Position numbers and translations under genes: made by a program. 64,000 nucleotides of DNA, taken from contig JAURVB010013967.1 of assembly GCA_033002965.1 (NCBI GenBank), positions 1 to 64,000 of the forward strand, in the 5' to 3' direction. The notes beneath the pieces were generated by a model. The model saw nothing but the letters and a program-made list of their open reading frames with translations, was not told the DNA's origin and searched no databases. The stretch comes from Piper betle. Lineage: Eukaryota > Streptophyta > Magnoliopsida > Piperales > Piperaceae. This document shows, in pieces, positions 11,891-23,632 of the stretch; position 1 is the stretch's first letter; each line of letters opens with the position of its first letter.

Positions 11891-13125
11891 AGCAACCTGA
11901 AAAGGAGAAGACACCAGCTCCTAATCGCTACCAAGCACCTGCAAAATCGGTGGACAAAGGGAAGGCAAAACTTTTTGCAGTCGAAATTGAGGACGCTGAG
12001 GACGATGACCACACAGTTAGAGGTAAAATTCTGATTCAAAGTGTTAGTGTGGATGTTTTATTTGACTCGGGGTGTACACATTCGTTCCTATCATCCCGAT
12101 TAGTTAAGAGTTTAGGACTTCAAACGTCTACATTACCCAAGACTTATAGGGTCACTACTGCAATGGGAGACGGGAAAGTCACAACGTTAGGAGTGACTAA
12201 CCTATCCTTGGATATACAAGGGAAACCCTATGTATGGAATTTCATTGTCTATGGGATAATAAGCTTTGATGTACTGTTGGGAATAGACTGGTTATCTACA
12301 CACCAGGCTTTTCTCGACTGTAAAGGGAGGAGAGTATTGACGAAACCTTGTAATTGTGAGATGGGGGTCATTTTCCAAGGGTCATGGAATGATCCATCCT
12401 CTTGTATAGTGTCGGTTAGTGAGGCAACTGAGTGGTTTGGTGAGGGTTGTAAAGCCTTTTTGGCAACTCTAGAGGAGTCTGAGTCCAAACCCAAAGAGTT
12501 GTCCTTGATTCTGGTGGTAGCAGAATTTCCGAACGTATTTTCAGGTGAACTTCCAGGGTTACCTCCTAAGCGGGCGGTGGAGTTTGTCATTGACCTAGCA
12601 CGAGGAGTATCACCAATTTCTAAAGCACCATACCGCATGGCTCCAGCGGAACTCAAGGAGTTAAAGAGTCAATTAGAAGAGCTGTTGCAGGCAGGCTTCA
12701 TTCGACCAAGTACTTCACCCTGGGGAGCCCCTGTTCTTTTCGTAAAGAAGAAGGATGGCTCACTTCGATTGTGTATTGACTATCGCCAGCTCAATCAAGT
12801 GACAGTCAAGAATCGGTACCCCTTACCGAGGATTGATGATTTATTTGATCAGTTGAAAATAGCCGGAATATTCTCAAAAATAGACTTGTGGTCCGGATAT
12901 CATCAACTGCGGGTGAAGGAATCTGACATACAGAAAACGGCTTTCCGAACTCGTTATGGACATTATGAGTTTCTGGTTATGCCTTTTGGTTTGACAAATG
13001 CACCAGGGGCCTTTATGTCACTTATCAACACGGTGTTCCACGAATACTTGGATAAGTTTATTATTGTGTTTGTGGATGACATTCTGGTCTATTCAAATAA
13101 TGAGGAAGACCATGGGAAACACTAG
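11891..13125 (+). pseudogene. pol of A1: protease and reverse transcriptase
   Basis: This is the 3' part of the longest open frame in the window (444 codons, 11791-13125). The aspartic protease has its DSG active site at 12064 within [11 protein letters not shown] follows, with [15 protein letters not shown] near 12716, [12 protein letters not shown] near 12763, MPFGLTNAP near 12979 and the catalytic FVDD box at 13069. Both active sites are intact. The frame ends at a TAG (13123) and pol homology resumes within 20 bp, so the stop is a point disruption. The domain order protease then RT is that of gypsy elements. Confidence 0.9.
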
Positions 13126-13460
13126 TCCATTGCTCTTCAAGTTTTGAGGGAGAATCAATTGTTCGTCAAGTTATCAAAGTGTGACCTCTGGCTGGAGGAG
13201 GTGAAATTCCTCGGACATGTTGTCTCAAAGGCGGGAGTTGCAGTGGATCCATCAAAAGTGAGAGCAGTTACTGATTGGCCACAACCCAAGTCAGTCACAG
13301 ATATCCAAAGTTTCCTTGGACTAGCAGGTTACTATCGAAAGTTCATTAAAGATTTCTCCTTGGTGGCATCGCCAATGACTAAGCTTACATGCAAGGGAGT
13401 CAAGTTCGAATGGAGTAACAAGTGTGAGGAGAGTTTCCAATCTTTGGAGAAGCAATTACT
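13126..13460 (+). pseudogene. pol of A1: RT thumb to start of RNase H, truncated by deletion
   Basis: Continues pol after the stop: [34 protein letters not shown] and [11 protein letters not shown] are typical of the gypsy RT/RNase H connection. Homology stops at about 13460, where the sequence passes directly into the LTR tandem array (GCCGGGGTGTG at 13461). RNase H, integrase and chromodomain, about 2.5 kb in the relatives, are therefore missing. Confidence 0.85.
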
Positions 13461-14264
13461 GCCGGGGTGTGCAAGGCACTGGCACTGGAGTGCAGTGATA
13501 GCTTCCCCATAAAAAGGCTACGGCTGGGGTGTGTGAGGCACTAGCACTATAATTAGTAGTGAGAGCTTCCCCACAAACGGGGCGTAGCATTCACCTGAGT
13601 GCAGTGATAGCTTCCCCATCAAAAGGCTATGGCCGGGGTGTGCAAGCCACTAACACTGGAGTGCAGTGATAGCCTCCCCATAAAAAGGCTACGGCTGGGG
13701 TGTGTGAAGCACTGGCACTAGAATTGGCAGTGAGAGCTTCCCACAAATGGGGCGTAGCAATCACCTGAGTGCAGTGATAGCTTCCCCATAAAAAGGCTAC
13801 GGCCGGGGTGTGCAAGGCACTGGCACTGAAGATGGTAGTGGTAGCCTCCCCACAAAAGGGCTACGGCCGGGGTGTGTAGATCACAGCGGATACCTCTTCC
13901 GCATTGTTTTGGAGTATAGCGGAATCGCTCCACCGCATATTAAAATGAACATAGGGAAATAGTGGAATGTACTTGATTTGTTTTATCGATTATACTACTT
14001 AGTGTTGTAATCACTAACGCAGAATTGCCTCCCCGGTGTGCAGATACGAAAATTAGGTGATGGACAACTAGAGCATGGAGCAAAATAAATATGGGGACTC
14101 CCTTTTTATTTGTTTGAGAAATAAGTGTGGCTACCGGGAAACGGTCCAAGATTGTGGGATCTTTATATATGTTTTTGTTAGAAATGCTAGACATATTTGT
14201 TAAATTGTGAGAAATACCTAGTCAGCTGGGCCCACAATGTTGTGAAAAATGGCAGGTCGTTATA
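13461..14264 (+). repeat. 3' LTR of A1, only the U5-side part
   Basis: Corresponds to the right-hand 800 bp of the 5' LTR: five to six array units, then the same single-copy DNA. Ends GGTCGTTATA at 14264, with T for the usual C. Directly beyond lies copia coding sequence, so A1 inserted into a copia element. Confidence 0.8.
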
Positions 14265-15542
14265 TAGATTCTGCTTGTAGCCATCATATGACGCCTAATT
14301 GAGAATGATTCTTTGATTTTAAAGAACTAAAAGGTGAAATTGTCTACACAACAAATAATGCCCCCTTGTCACAAATGGAGTTGGTTCAGTTCACTTGAGC
14401 AATCAGGATGGTCAACCAAAATCTTAACAGGTGTTCATTCTGTGCCAGATTTGATAAAGAATCTCATCTCTATGGGAACCTTAGAGTCAAAAGGTTTCGA
14501 AGTGAGGGCAAAAGATGGGATAATGAGGATCATCTCTGGTGCACTTGTGATAATGAAGGGGATCCGTGAAAGAAATAATGTGTATCACTTAATGGGTGGT
14601 ACAATTGTTGGGGAAGCATCAGTGACACCAACTCTTGATGATTAGGAGTTAGAAGAAACCTGGTTATAGCATATGCGCTTGGGGCATGCTGGAGAAAAAT
14701 CTTTTAAATTATTGATAGATCAAGGATTATTAAAAGAGCTTAGGTTTGCAAATTAGGTTTTTGTGAGCATTGTATCAAAGGGAAGAAAACAAGGGTGAAA
14801 TTTGGTACAACAATCCATGATACTAAAGGTATTTTGGATTATGTTCACTCAGATGTGTGGGGGCCTTCTAAGACAACTTCATTGGGAGGTAAACACTATT
14901 ATGTTTCCTTTGTTGATGATTTTTCTGAAGAATTTGGGTGTATACGTGGAAGACGAAGGATGAAGTGTTGGGAATTTTTCTGAAATGGAAAAAGATGGTG
15001 GAGACTCAAACTAGCAGAAAAGTCAAACGTCTTTGGACAGACAATGGTGGAGAATTCAAAAATGATCCATTTCTAAAAGTCTACGAAGATGAAGATATTA
15101 TCAGACACTTCACTATCAAATATACACCACAACAAAGTAGGGTGAATCGAACTTTGCTGGAGAAGGTTCGGTGTATGTTGTCCATTGCCGGATTGGGCAA
15201 AGAATTGTGGGTTGAGGCTTTGGTATAGGCTTGTCACCTTATTAATCGTTTACCATATACTACTATTGGTGGTAAAACTCCATTGGAGAAATGGTCTAGA
15301 AAGACTGCTACATATTATAATTCCTTATATGTGTTTGGTTCCATTGCATATTACCATGTTAAGGAGTTGAAGCTGGATCCAAGAGCAAATAAGGCAATAT
15401 TTATGGGGATCACCTATGGTGTGAAAGGCTATCGTCTTTGTAGTCCATAAATAAAGAAAGTAATCTTCAGCAGGGATATTACCTTTGATGAATCTACCAT
15501 ATTGAGAAAGGTAACTTCTGAAAATATGAAGCAGACAGATTT
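14265..15542 (+). pseudogene. Ty1/copia pol fragment (Tork/Tnt1-like): protease end, GAG-pre-integrase, integrase
   Basis: Reads in broken frames as a copia polyprotein. A protease remnant DSACSHHMTPN sits at about 14269. The ILTGVHSVPDLIKNLISMG stretch and the GAG-pre-integrase zinc finger (MRLGHAGEKSF, then CEHCIKGKK) follow. The integrase core has HSDVWGPSKT and SFVDDFS, then TDNGGEFKN near 15040. The segment that should carry the catalytic Glu after TPQQ is shortened, so the DDE triad is incomplete. KAIFMGI and GVKGYRL near 15390-15440 belong to the integrase-RT linker. No RT is present; the fragment is bounded by family A LTRs on both sides. Confidence 0.85.
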
Positions 15543-16434
15543 TGTAACGACCCGCTCGAACCGGACCGGGTGTTACCTAAAAATATAAGTTGTTATAAAC
15601 ATAACATTCCATAACATGAATTGTAATACTACAAATAAGTCTTGAATTTATAAATCATAAAAATAAAACATGTTCTTATAGCATATGACAATATACAAAA
15701 TAACTGTCCCACAGTCGCGGGCCTTTTCGCATAGCCACAATTATAACATAAGAGGGTAAAAAGGAAGTCCAATTTATTATCGATTCACCATACCTAGGTT
15801 GGTAAAAGAACCACCAACCACACTTCTATTCTTCAGTCCAAAGCTGCTCACCGGCGGAGGCAATTCCGCATTAGTGATAAAACCACTAAACAACATAATT
15901 AAATGAAACAAGTCAATAAAATTCATATTATCATTTCAAGAGTCTTTTAGTTGTTATGGGCCTATGTCGAGCTCGTTATATGTTGGGAAGGGTGGCCACC
16001 CCATCCAGCTACCATCCCATACATGCTCACACACGATACATGGCCCACGGCTTGTAGTTACCGATATTTGCCATTGACTCACCCTCTTGGTATCACAAGT
16101 GCATAATGAGCCATCTTGCGCCATTGAGCCCTTTCACCCCTTTCGGCATGGGGGTAGGTGTTCAATCCTACAAGGGGCGCTGCCTTGTATCGAATTGAGT
16201 CGACCCCGGTTGCATTCCGGCGCATTGTGGTCAAATACTCAAGTCAACTAAAACTCCCACATAGTAATTTTAAAGGTGCGGCCCTGTGTAGGCACACACA
16301 CGCTATGTGGCCCACGGCTTGTAGTTACCGATATTTGCCATTGACTCTCCCTCTCGATATCACAAGTGTATAAAGAGCCGTCTTGCGCCATTGTGCACTT
16401 TCACCCCTTTCGACATGGGGGCAGGTGCTCAATC

Positions 16435-17500
16435 CTTATAACCATCTGATTAGAAATCGTCTCCAAGCTCATTCTGAGATTACAAATCGTCTCCCAGCTC
16501 ATTCTGAGATTAGGTGGTCTCCAATTCATTTTGAGATTAGTCATGGTCTCCCAGTTCATTTTGAGATTAGAAAATGTCTCCAAGCTCATTCTGAGATTAG
16601 GTGGTCTCCCAATACATTTTGAGATTAGTCATGGTCTCCCAGTTCATTCTGAGATTATAAATTGTCTCCCAACTCATTCTGAGATTAGGTGGTCTCCCAA
16701 TTTAATTTGAGATTAGTCATGGTCTCCTAGTTCATTCTGAGATTGTAAATTGTCTCCCAGCTCATTCTGAGATTAGAAATTATCTCCCAGCTCATTCTAA
16801 GATTAGGTGGTCTCCCAATTCATTTTGAGATTAATCATGATCTCCATGCCATTCTGAGATTAGAAATTATCTCCCTGCTCATTCTGAGATTAAGTGGTCT
16901 CCCAATTCATTATGAGATTAGTCATGGTCTCCTAGTTCATTCTGAGATTTGAAATTGACTCCTAGCTCATTCTGAGATTAGGTGATCTCCCAATTCATTT
17001 TGATATTAGTCATGGTCTTCCCGTTCATTCTAAGATTATAAATTGTTTCCCAGCTCATTCTGTGATGAGGTGGTCTCCCAAATCATTTTCAAATGAGTCA
17101 TGGTCTTCCAGTTCATTCTGAGATTAGAAATTGTCTCCCAGCTCATTCTGAGATTAGGTGGTCTTCCAATTCATTTTGAGATTAATCATGGTCTCTAGGT
17201 CATTCTGAGATTAGAAATTGTCTCCCAGCTCATTGTGAGATTAAGTGGTCTCCCAATTCATTATGAGATTAGTCATGGTCTCCTAGTTCATTCTGAGATT
17301 AGAAATTGTCTCCTAGCTCATTCGGAGATTAGGTGATCTCCCAATTCATTTTGAAATTAGTCATGGTCTTCCAGTTCATTTTGAGATTATTAATTGTTTC
17401 CCAGCTCATTCTGAGATGAGGTGGTCTCCCAACTTATTTTCAAATGAGTCATGGTTTTCTAATTCATTCTGAGATTAGAAATTGTCTCCCAGCTCATTCT
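16435..17500. repeat. Short-period array with trimeric higher-order structure
   Basis: Monomers of 29-30 bp share the core TCATTCTGAGATTAG. Three variants alternate by what follows the core: GGTGGTCTCCCAAT, TCATGGTCTCCCAGT and AAATTGTCTCCCAGC. Together they form a trimer of about 89 bp. The same array opens every macro-unit (18426, 20419, 22199) and occurs in other LTRs at 37530-38085 and 48030-48165. Open frames such as 16383-16622 are repeat translations. Confidence 0.85.
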
Positions 17501-20500
17501 CGTGACTTTTAGTAGTTATGAGGCTGTGCCGAGCTCCAACAATGCTGGTAGGGGTGGCCAACCCATCCAGTTACCATCTCTTGTATGCGCACACACGCTA
17601 CGTGGCCCACGGCCAGTGGCTTCGATTTTTGCCATTGACCCACCCTCTCGGTATCACAAGTGAATAATGAGCCTACTTGTACCACTGCGCCCTGTCACCC
17701 GTTTCGGGTTGGGTGCAAGTATTCAATCTTTCAAGGGGTGCTGCCCTGCCAAATTGAGTCGACCCTGGTTGCGTTCCAGTGCTTGGTGGTCAGATACTCA
17801 AGTCGACCAAGACTCCCACATAGTAGTTTTAAAAGTGCGCCTCCGTGTCGGACTGAGTCAATTTTTAGTCCCACATAAAGGGCGACCGTATTAAATTGTC
17901 AACAAATCTAGTGAGATATTTAATTATTCATGTGACATAATCATTTAAGCTCCACATTACATTTTAAATTAATTACCCAAATTATAATTAACACTTAACA
18001 ATTGATAAAATAATTATAAACTGATAACAACTATTTAATTACTATTATTAGTATATTTTCCTTTGAGATGATAATTACTTAACCACGATCTTGATGATTT
18101 AGTTTACTGTTATAATTTTTAGTCGCTATGATTACTAATAATAATTTAATTAATTAAGTTGTTGGATTAAATTAACTAAATTAATTTGCATTATTCTAAT
18201 TTAAAGATACTACTAATACATTTTTTTAAATTATTCAACTCAATAAAGTTTCAAACTTTATTTATTTGTATTATGCTTTTTAGGTTCGACGCTTGTCATT
18301 TCTTTTACCCGATTATAGTTTAATATCCCATTTTCTACATTGCTGACTCATTATTAAAATAATCACTTTATTTACTTAATATTAAATTTAGTATGGTAAA
18401 GTTAAAGTCATTATTTTATTAATTACTTATAACCATCTGATTAGAAATCGTCTCCAACCTCATTCTGAGATTACAAATCGTCTCCCAGCTCATTCTGAGA
18501 TTAGGTGGTCTCCAATTCATTTTGAGATTAGTCATGGTCTCCCAGTTCATTTTGAGATTAGAAAATGTCTCCAAGCTCATTCTGAGATTAGGTGATCTCC
18601 CGATACATTTTGAGATTAGTCATGGTCTCCCAGTTCATTCTGAGATTATAAATTGTCTCCCAACTCATTCTGAGATTAGGTGGTCTCCCAATTTAATTTG
18701 AGATTAGTCATGGTCTCCTAGTTCATTCTGAGATTGTAAATTGTCTCCCAGCTCATTCTTGAGATTTGAAATTATCTCCCAGCTCATTCTAAGATTAAGT
18801 GGTCTCCCAATTCATTTTGAGCTTAATCATGCTCTCCATGCCATTCTGAGATTAGAAATTATCTCCTGCTCATTCTGAGATTAAGTGGTCTCCCAATTCA
18901 TTATGAGATTAATCATGGTCTCCTAGTTCATTCTGAGATTTGAAATTGACACCTAGCTCATTCTGAGATTAGGTGATCTCCCAATTCATTTTGAAATTAG
19001 TCATGGCCTTCCCATTCATTCTAAGATTATAAATTGTTTCCCAGCTCATTCTGTGATGAGGTGGTCTCCCAAATCATTTTCAAATGAGTCATGGTCTTCC
19101 AGTTCATTCTGAGATTAGAAATTGTCTCCCAGCTCATTCTGAGATTAGGTGGTCTTCCAATTCATTTTGAGATTAATCATGGTCTCTAGGTCATTCTGAG
19201 ATTAGATATTGTCGCCCAGCTCATTGTGAGATTAAGTGGTCTCCCAATTCATTATGAGATTAGTCATGGTCTCCTAGTTTACTTTGAGATTAGAAATTGT
19301 CTCCTAGCTCATTCGGAGATTAGGTGAACTCCCAATTCATTTTGAAATTATTCATGGTCTTCCAGTTCATTTTGAGATTATTAATTGTTTCCCAGCTCAT
19401 TCTGAGATAAGGTGGTCTCCCAACTTATTTTCAAATGAATCATGGTTTTCTAATTCATTCTTAGATCAGAAATTGTCTCCCAGCTCATTCTCGTGACTTT
19501 TAGTAGTTATGAGGCTGTGCCGAGCTCCAACAATGCTGGTAGGGGTGGCCAACCCATCCAGTTACCATCTCTTGTATGCGCACACACGCTACGTGGCCCA
19601 CGGCCAGTGGCTTCTGATTTTTGCCATTGACTCACCCTCTCGGTATCACAAGTGAATAATGAGCCTACTTGTACCACTGCGCCTTGTCACCCCTTTCGGG
19701 TTGGGTGCAAGTATTCAATCTTTCAAGGGGTGCTGCCCTGCCAAATTGAGTCGACCCTGATTGCGTTCCAGTGCTTGGTGGTCAGATACTCAAGTCGACC
19801 AAGACTCCCACATAGTAGTTTTAAAAGTGTGCCTCCGTGTCGGACTGAGTCAATTTTTAGTCCCACATAAAGGGCGACCGTATTAAATTGTCAACAAATC
19901 TAGTGAGATATTTAATTATTCATGTGACATAATCATTTAAGCCCCACATTACATTTTAAATTAATTACCCAAATTATAATTAACACTTAACAATTGATAA
20001 AATAATTATAAACTGATAACAACTATTTAATTACTATTATTAGTGTATTTTCCTTTGAGATGATAATTACTTAACCACGATCTTGATGATTTAGTTTATT
20101 GTTATAATTTTTAGTCGCTATGATTACTAATAATAATTTAATTAATTAAGTTGTTCGATTAAATTAACTAAATTAATTTGCATTATTCTAATTTAAAGAT
20201 ACTACTAGTACATTTTTTTTAAATTATTCAACTCAATAAAGTTTCAAACTTTGTTTATTTGTATTATGCTATTTAGGTTCGACGCTTGTCATTTCTTTTA
20301 CCCGTCTATAGTTTAATATCCCATTTTCTACATTGCTGACTCATTATTAAAATAATTACTTTATTTACTTAATATTAAATTTAGTATGGTAAAGTTAAAG
20401 TCATTATTTTATTAATTACTTATAACCATCTGATTAGAAATCGTCTCAAGCTAATTCTGAGATTACAAATCGTCTCCCAGCTCTTTCTAAGATTAGGTGG

Positions 20501-23362
20501 TCTCCAATTCATTTTGAGATTAGTCATGGTGTCCCAGTTCATTCTGAGATTAGAAAATGTCTCAAAGCTCATTCTGAGATTAGGTGGTCTCCCAATACAT
20601 TTTGAGATTAGTCATGGTCTCCCAGTTCATTCTGAGATTATAAATTGTCTCCTAACTCATTCTGAGATTAGGTGGTCTCCCAATTTAATTTGAGATTAGT
20701 CATGGTCTCCTAGTTCATTCTGAGATTGTAAATTGTCTCCCAGCTCATTCTGAGATTAGAAATTATCTCCCAGCTCATTCTAAGATTAGGTGGTCTCCCA
20801 ATTCATTTTGAGATTAATCATGCTCTCCATGCCATTCTGAGATTAGAAATTATCTCCCTGCTCATTCTGAGATTAAGTGGTCTCCCAATTCATTATGAGA
20901 TTAGTCATGGTCTCCTAGTTCATTCTGAGATTTGAAATTGACTCCTAGCTCATTCTGAGATTAGGTGATCTCCCAATTCATTTTTAAATTAGTCATGGTC
21001 TTCCCATTCATTCTAAGATTATAAATTGTTTCCCAGCTCATTCTGTGATGAGGTGGTCTCCCAAATCATTTTCAAATGAGTCATGGTCTTCCAGTTCATT
21101 CTGAGATTAGAAATTGTCTCCCAGCTCATTCTGAGATTAGGTGGTCTTCCAATTCATTTTGAGATTAATCATGGTCTCTAGGTCATTCTGAGGTGGTCTC
21201 CCAACTTATTTTCAAATGAGTCATGGTTTTCTAATTCATTCTTAGATCAGAAATTGTCTCCCAGCTCATTCTCGTGACTTTTAGTAGTTATGAGGCTGTG
21301 CCGAGCTCCAACAATGCTGGGAGGGGTGGCCAACCCATCCAGTTACCATCTCTTGTATGCGCACACACGCTACGTAGCCCACGGCCAGTGGCTTCTGATT
21401 TTTGCCATTGACTCACCCTCTCGGTATCACAAGTGAATAATGAGCCTACTTGTACCACTGCGCCTTGTCACCCCTTTCGGGTTGGGTGCAAGTATTCAAT
21501 CTTTCAAGGGGTGCTGCCCTGCCGAATTGAGTCGACCCTGGTTGCGTTCCAGTGCTTGGTGGTCAGATACTGAAGTCGACCAAGACTCCCACATAGTAGT
21601 TTTAAAAGTGCGCCTCCGTGTCAGACTGAGTCAATTTTTAGTCCCACATAAAGGGCGACTGTATTAAATTGTCAACAAATCTAGTGAGATATTTAATTAT
21701 TCATGTGACATAATCATTTAAGCCCCACATTACATTTTAAATTAATTACCCAAATTATAATTAACACTTAACAATTGATAAAATAATTATAAACTGATAA
21801 CAACTATTTAATTACTATTATTAGTATATTTTCCTTTGAGATGATAATTACTTAACCACGATCTTGATGATTTAGTTTACTGTTATAATTTTTAGTCGCT
21901 ATGATTACTAATAATAATTTAATTAATTAAGTTGTTGGATTAAATTAACTAAATTAATTTGCATTATTCTAATTTAAAGATACTACTAATACATTTTTTT
22001 AAATTATTCAACTCAATAAAGTTTCAAACTTTATTTATTTGTATTATGCTATTTAGGTTCGACGCTTGTCATTTCTTTTACCCGATTACAGTTTAATATC
22101 CCATTTTCTACATTGCTGACTCATTATTAAAATAATCACTTTATTTACTTAATATTAAATTTAGTATGGTAAAGTTAAATTCATTATTTTATTAATTACT
22201 TATAACCATCTGATTAGAAATCGTCTCCAAGCTCATTCTGAGATTACAAATCGTCTCCCAGCTCATTCTGAGATTAGGTGGTCTCCAATTCATTTTAAGA
22301 TTAGTCATGGTCTCCCAGTTCATTCTGAGATTAGAAAATGTCTCCAAGCTCATTTTGAGATTAGGTGGTCTCCCGATACATTTTGAGATTAGTCATTGTC
22401 TCCCAGTTCATTCTGAGATTATAAATTGTCTCCCAACTCATTCTGAGATTAGGTGGTCTCTCAATTTAATTTGAGATTAGTCATGGTCTCCTAGTTCATT
22501 CTGAGATTGTAAATTGTCTCCCAGCTCATTCTGAGATTAGAAATTATCTCCCAGCTCATTCTAAGATTAGGTGGTCTCCCAATTCATTTTGAGATTAATC
22601 ATGGTCTCCATGCCATTCTGAGATTAGAAATTATCTCCCTGCTCATTCTGAGATTAAGTGGTCTCCCAATTCATTATGAGATTAGTCATGGTCTCCTAGT
22701 TCATTCTGAGATTTGAAATTGATTCCTAGCTCATTCTGAGATTAGGTGATCTCCCAATTCATTTTGAAATTAGTCATTGTCTTCCCGTTCATTCTAAGAT
22801 TATAAATTGTTTCCCAGCTCATTCTGTGATGAGGTGGTCTCCCAAATCATTTTCAAATGAGTCATGGTCTTGCAATTCATTCTGAGATTAGAAATTGTCT
22901 CCCAGGTCATTCTGAGATTAGGTGGTCTTCCAATTCATTTTGAGATTAATCATGGTCTCTAGGTCATTCTGAGATTAGAAATTGTCTCCCAGCTCATTGT
23001 GAGATTAAGTGGTCTCCCAATTCATTATGAGATTAGTCATGGTCTCCTAGTTCATTCTGAGATTAGAAATTGTCTCCTAGCTCATTCGGAGATTAGGTGA
23101 TCTCCCAATTCATTTTGAAATTAGTCATGGTCTTCCAGTTCATTTTGAGATTATTAATTGTTTCCCAGCTCATATCTGAGATGTAGGTGGACTCCCAACT
23201 TATTTTCAAATGAGTCATGGTTTTCTAATTCATTCTGAGATTAGAAATTGTCTCCAGCTCATTCTGAGATTAGGTGGTCTCCCAATTCATTTTGAGATTA
23301 GTCACGATCTCCAAGTTCATTCTAAGATTTGAAATTATCGCCAACTCATTCTGAGATTAGTG
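16435..23362. repeat. Macrosatellite: units of about 1.99 kb, three full or nearly full plus a partial fourth
   Basis: The junction CTTATAACCATCTGATTAG recurs at 16435, 18426, 20419 and 22199, giving spacings of 1991, 1993 and 1780 bp. Each unit has three parts: a short-period array of about 1.07 kb, about 390 bp of LTR-type DNA (for example 17501-17890), and about 535 bp of AT-rich DNA. The third unit is shorter because about 210 bp of its array are missing near 21190. The fourth holds only the array. Units are highly alike by eye, which suggests recent unequal exchange or homogenisation. Confidence 0.9.
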
Positions 23363-23593
23363 TCGACAAGGCTACCTGTTTGGGAAAATACAACATTTCA
23401 TGTAGTCATACCAGTTTGGGGAAATACAATATTTTATGTAATTATACCAGTTTGGGAAAATACAACATTTGAAATAATTATACAGACCTGGATATTTCGA
23501 ACTCGCAGCTACGACTAATAATCCTAATCTTAATGAGAATATAAAATTATACATAAGTATAATTTTATTCGAGTAGAAATGCATGCAACCAAA

Positions 23594-23599
<6 letters not shown>

Positions 23600-23628
<29 letters not shown>
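23600..23628. repeat. (TA)n microsatellite
   Basis: About 14 TA repeats in the AT-rich part of the A2 LTR. Confidence 0.9.

Positions 23629-23632
<4 letters not shown>

Noticed and set aside
11419..12656. Minus-strand open frames opposite A1 pol
   Set aside because: Shadows of the gag-pol frame with no domain of their own.
16435..23362. CRISPR-like regularly spaced repeats
   Set aside because: No unique spacers between invariant repeats: the whole unit is repeated with gradual variation and lies in a plant LTR next to chromovirus pol.
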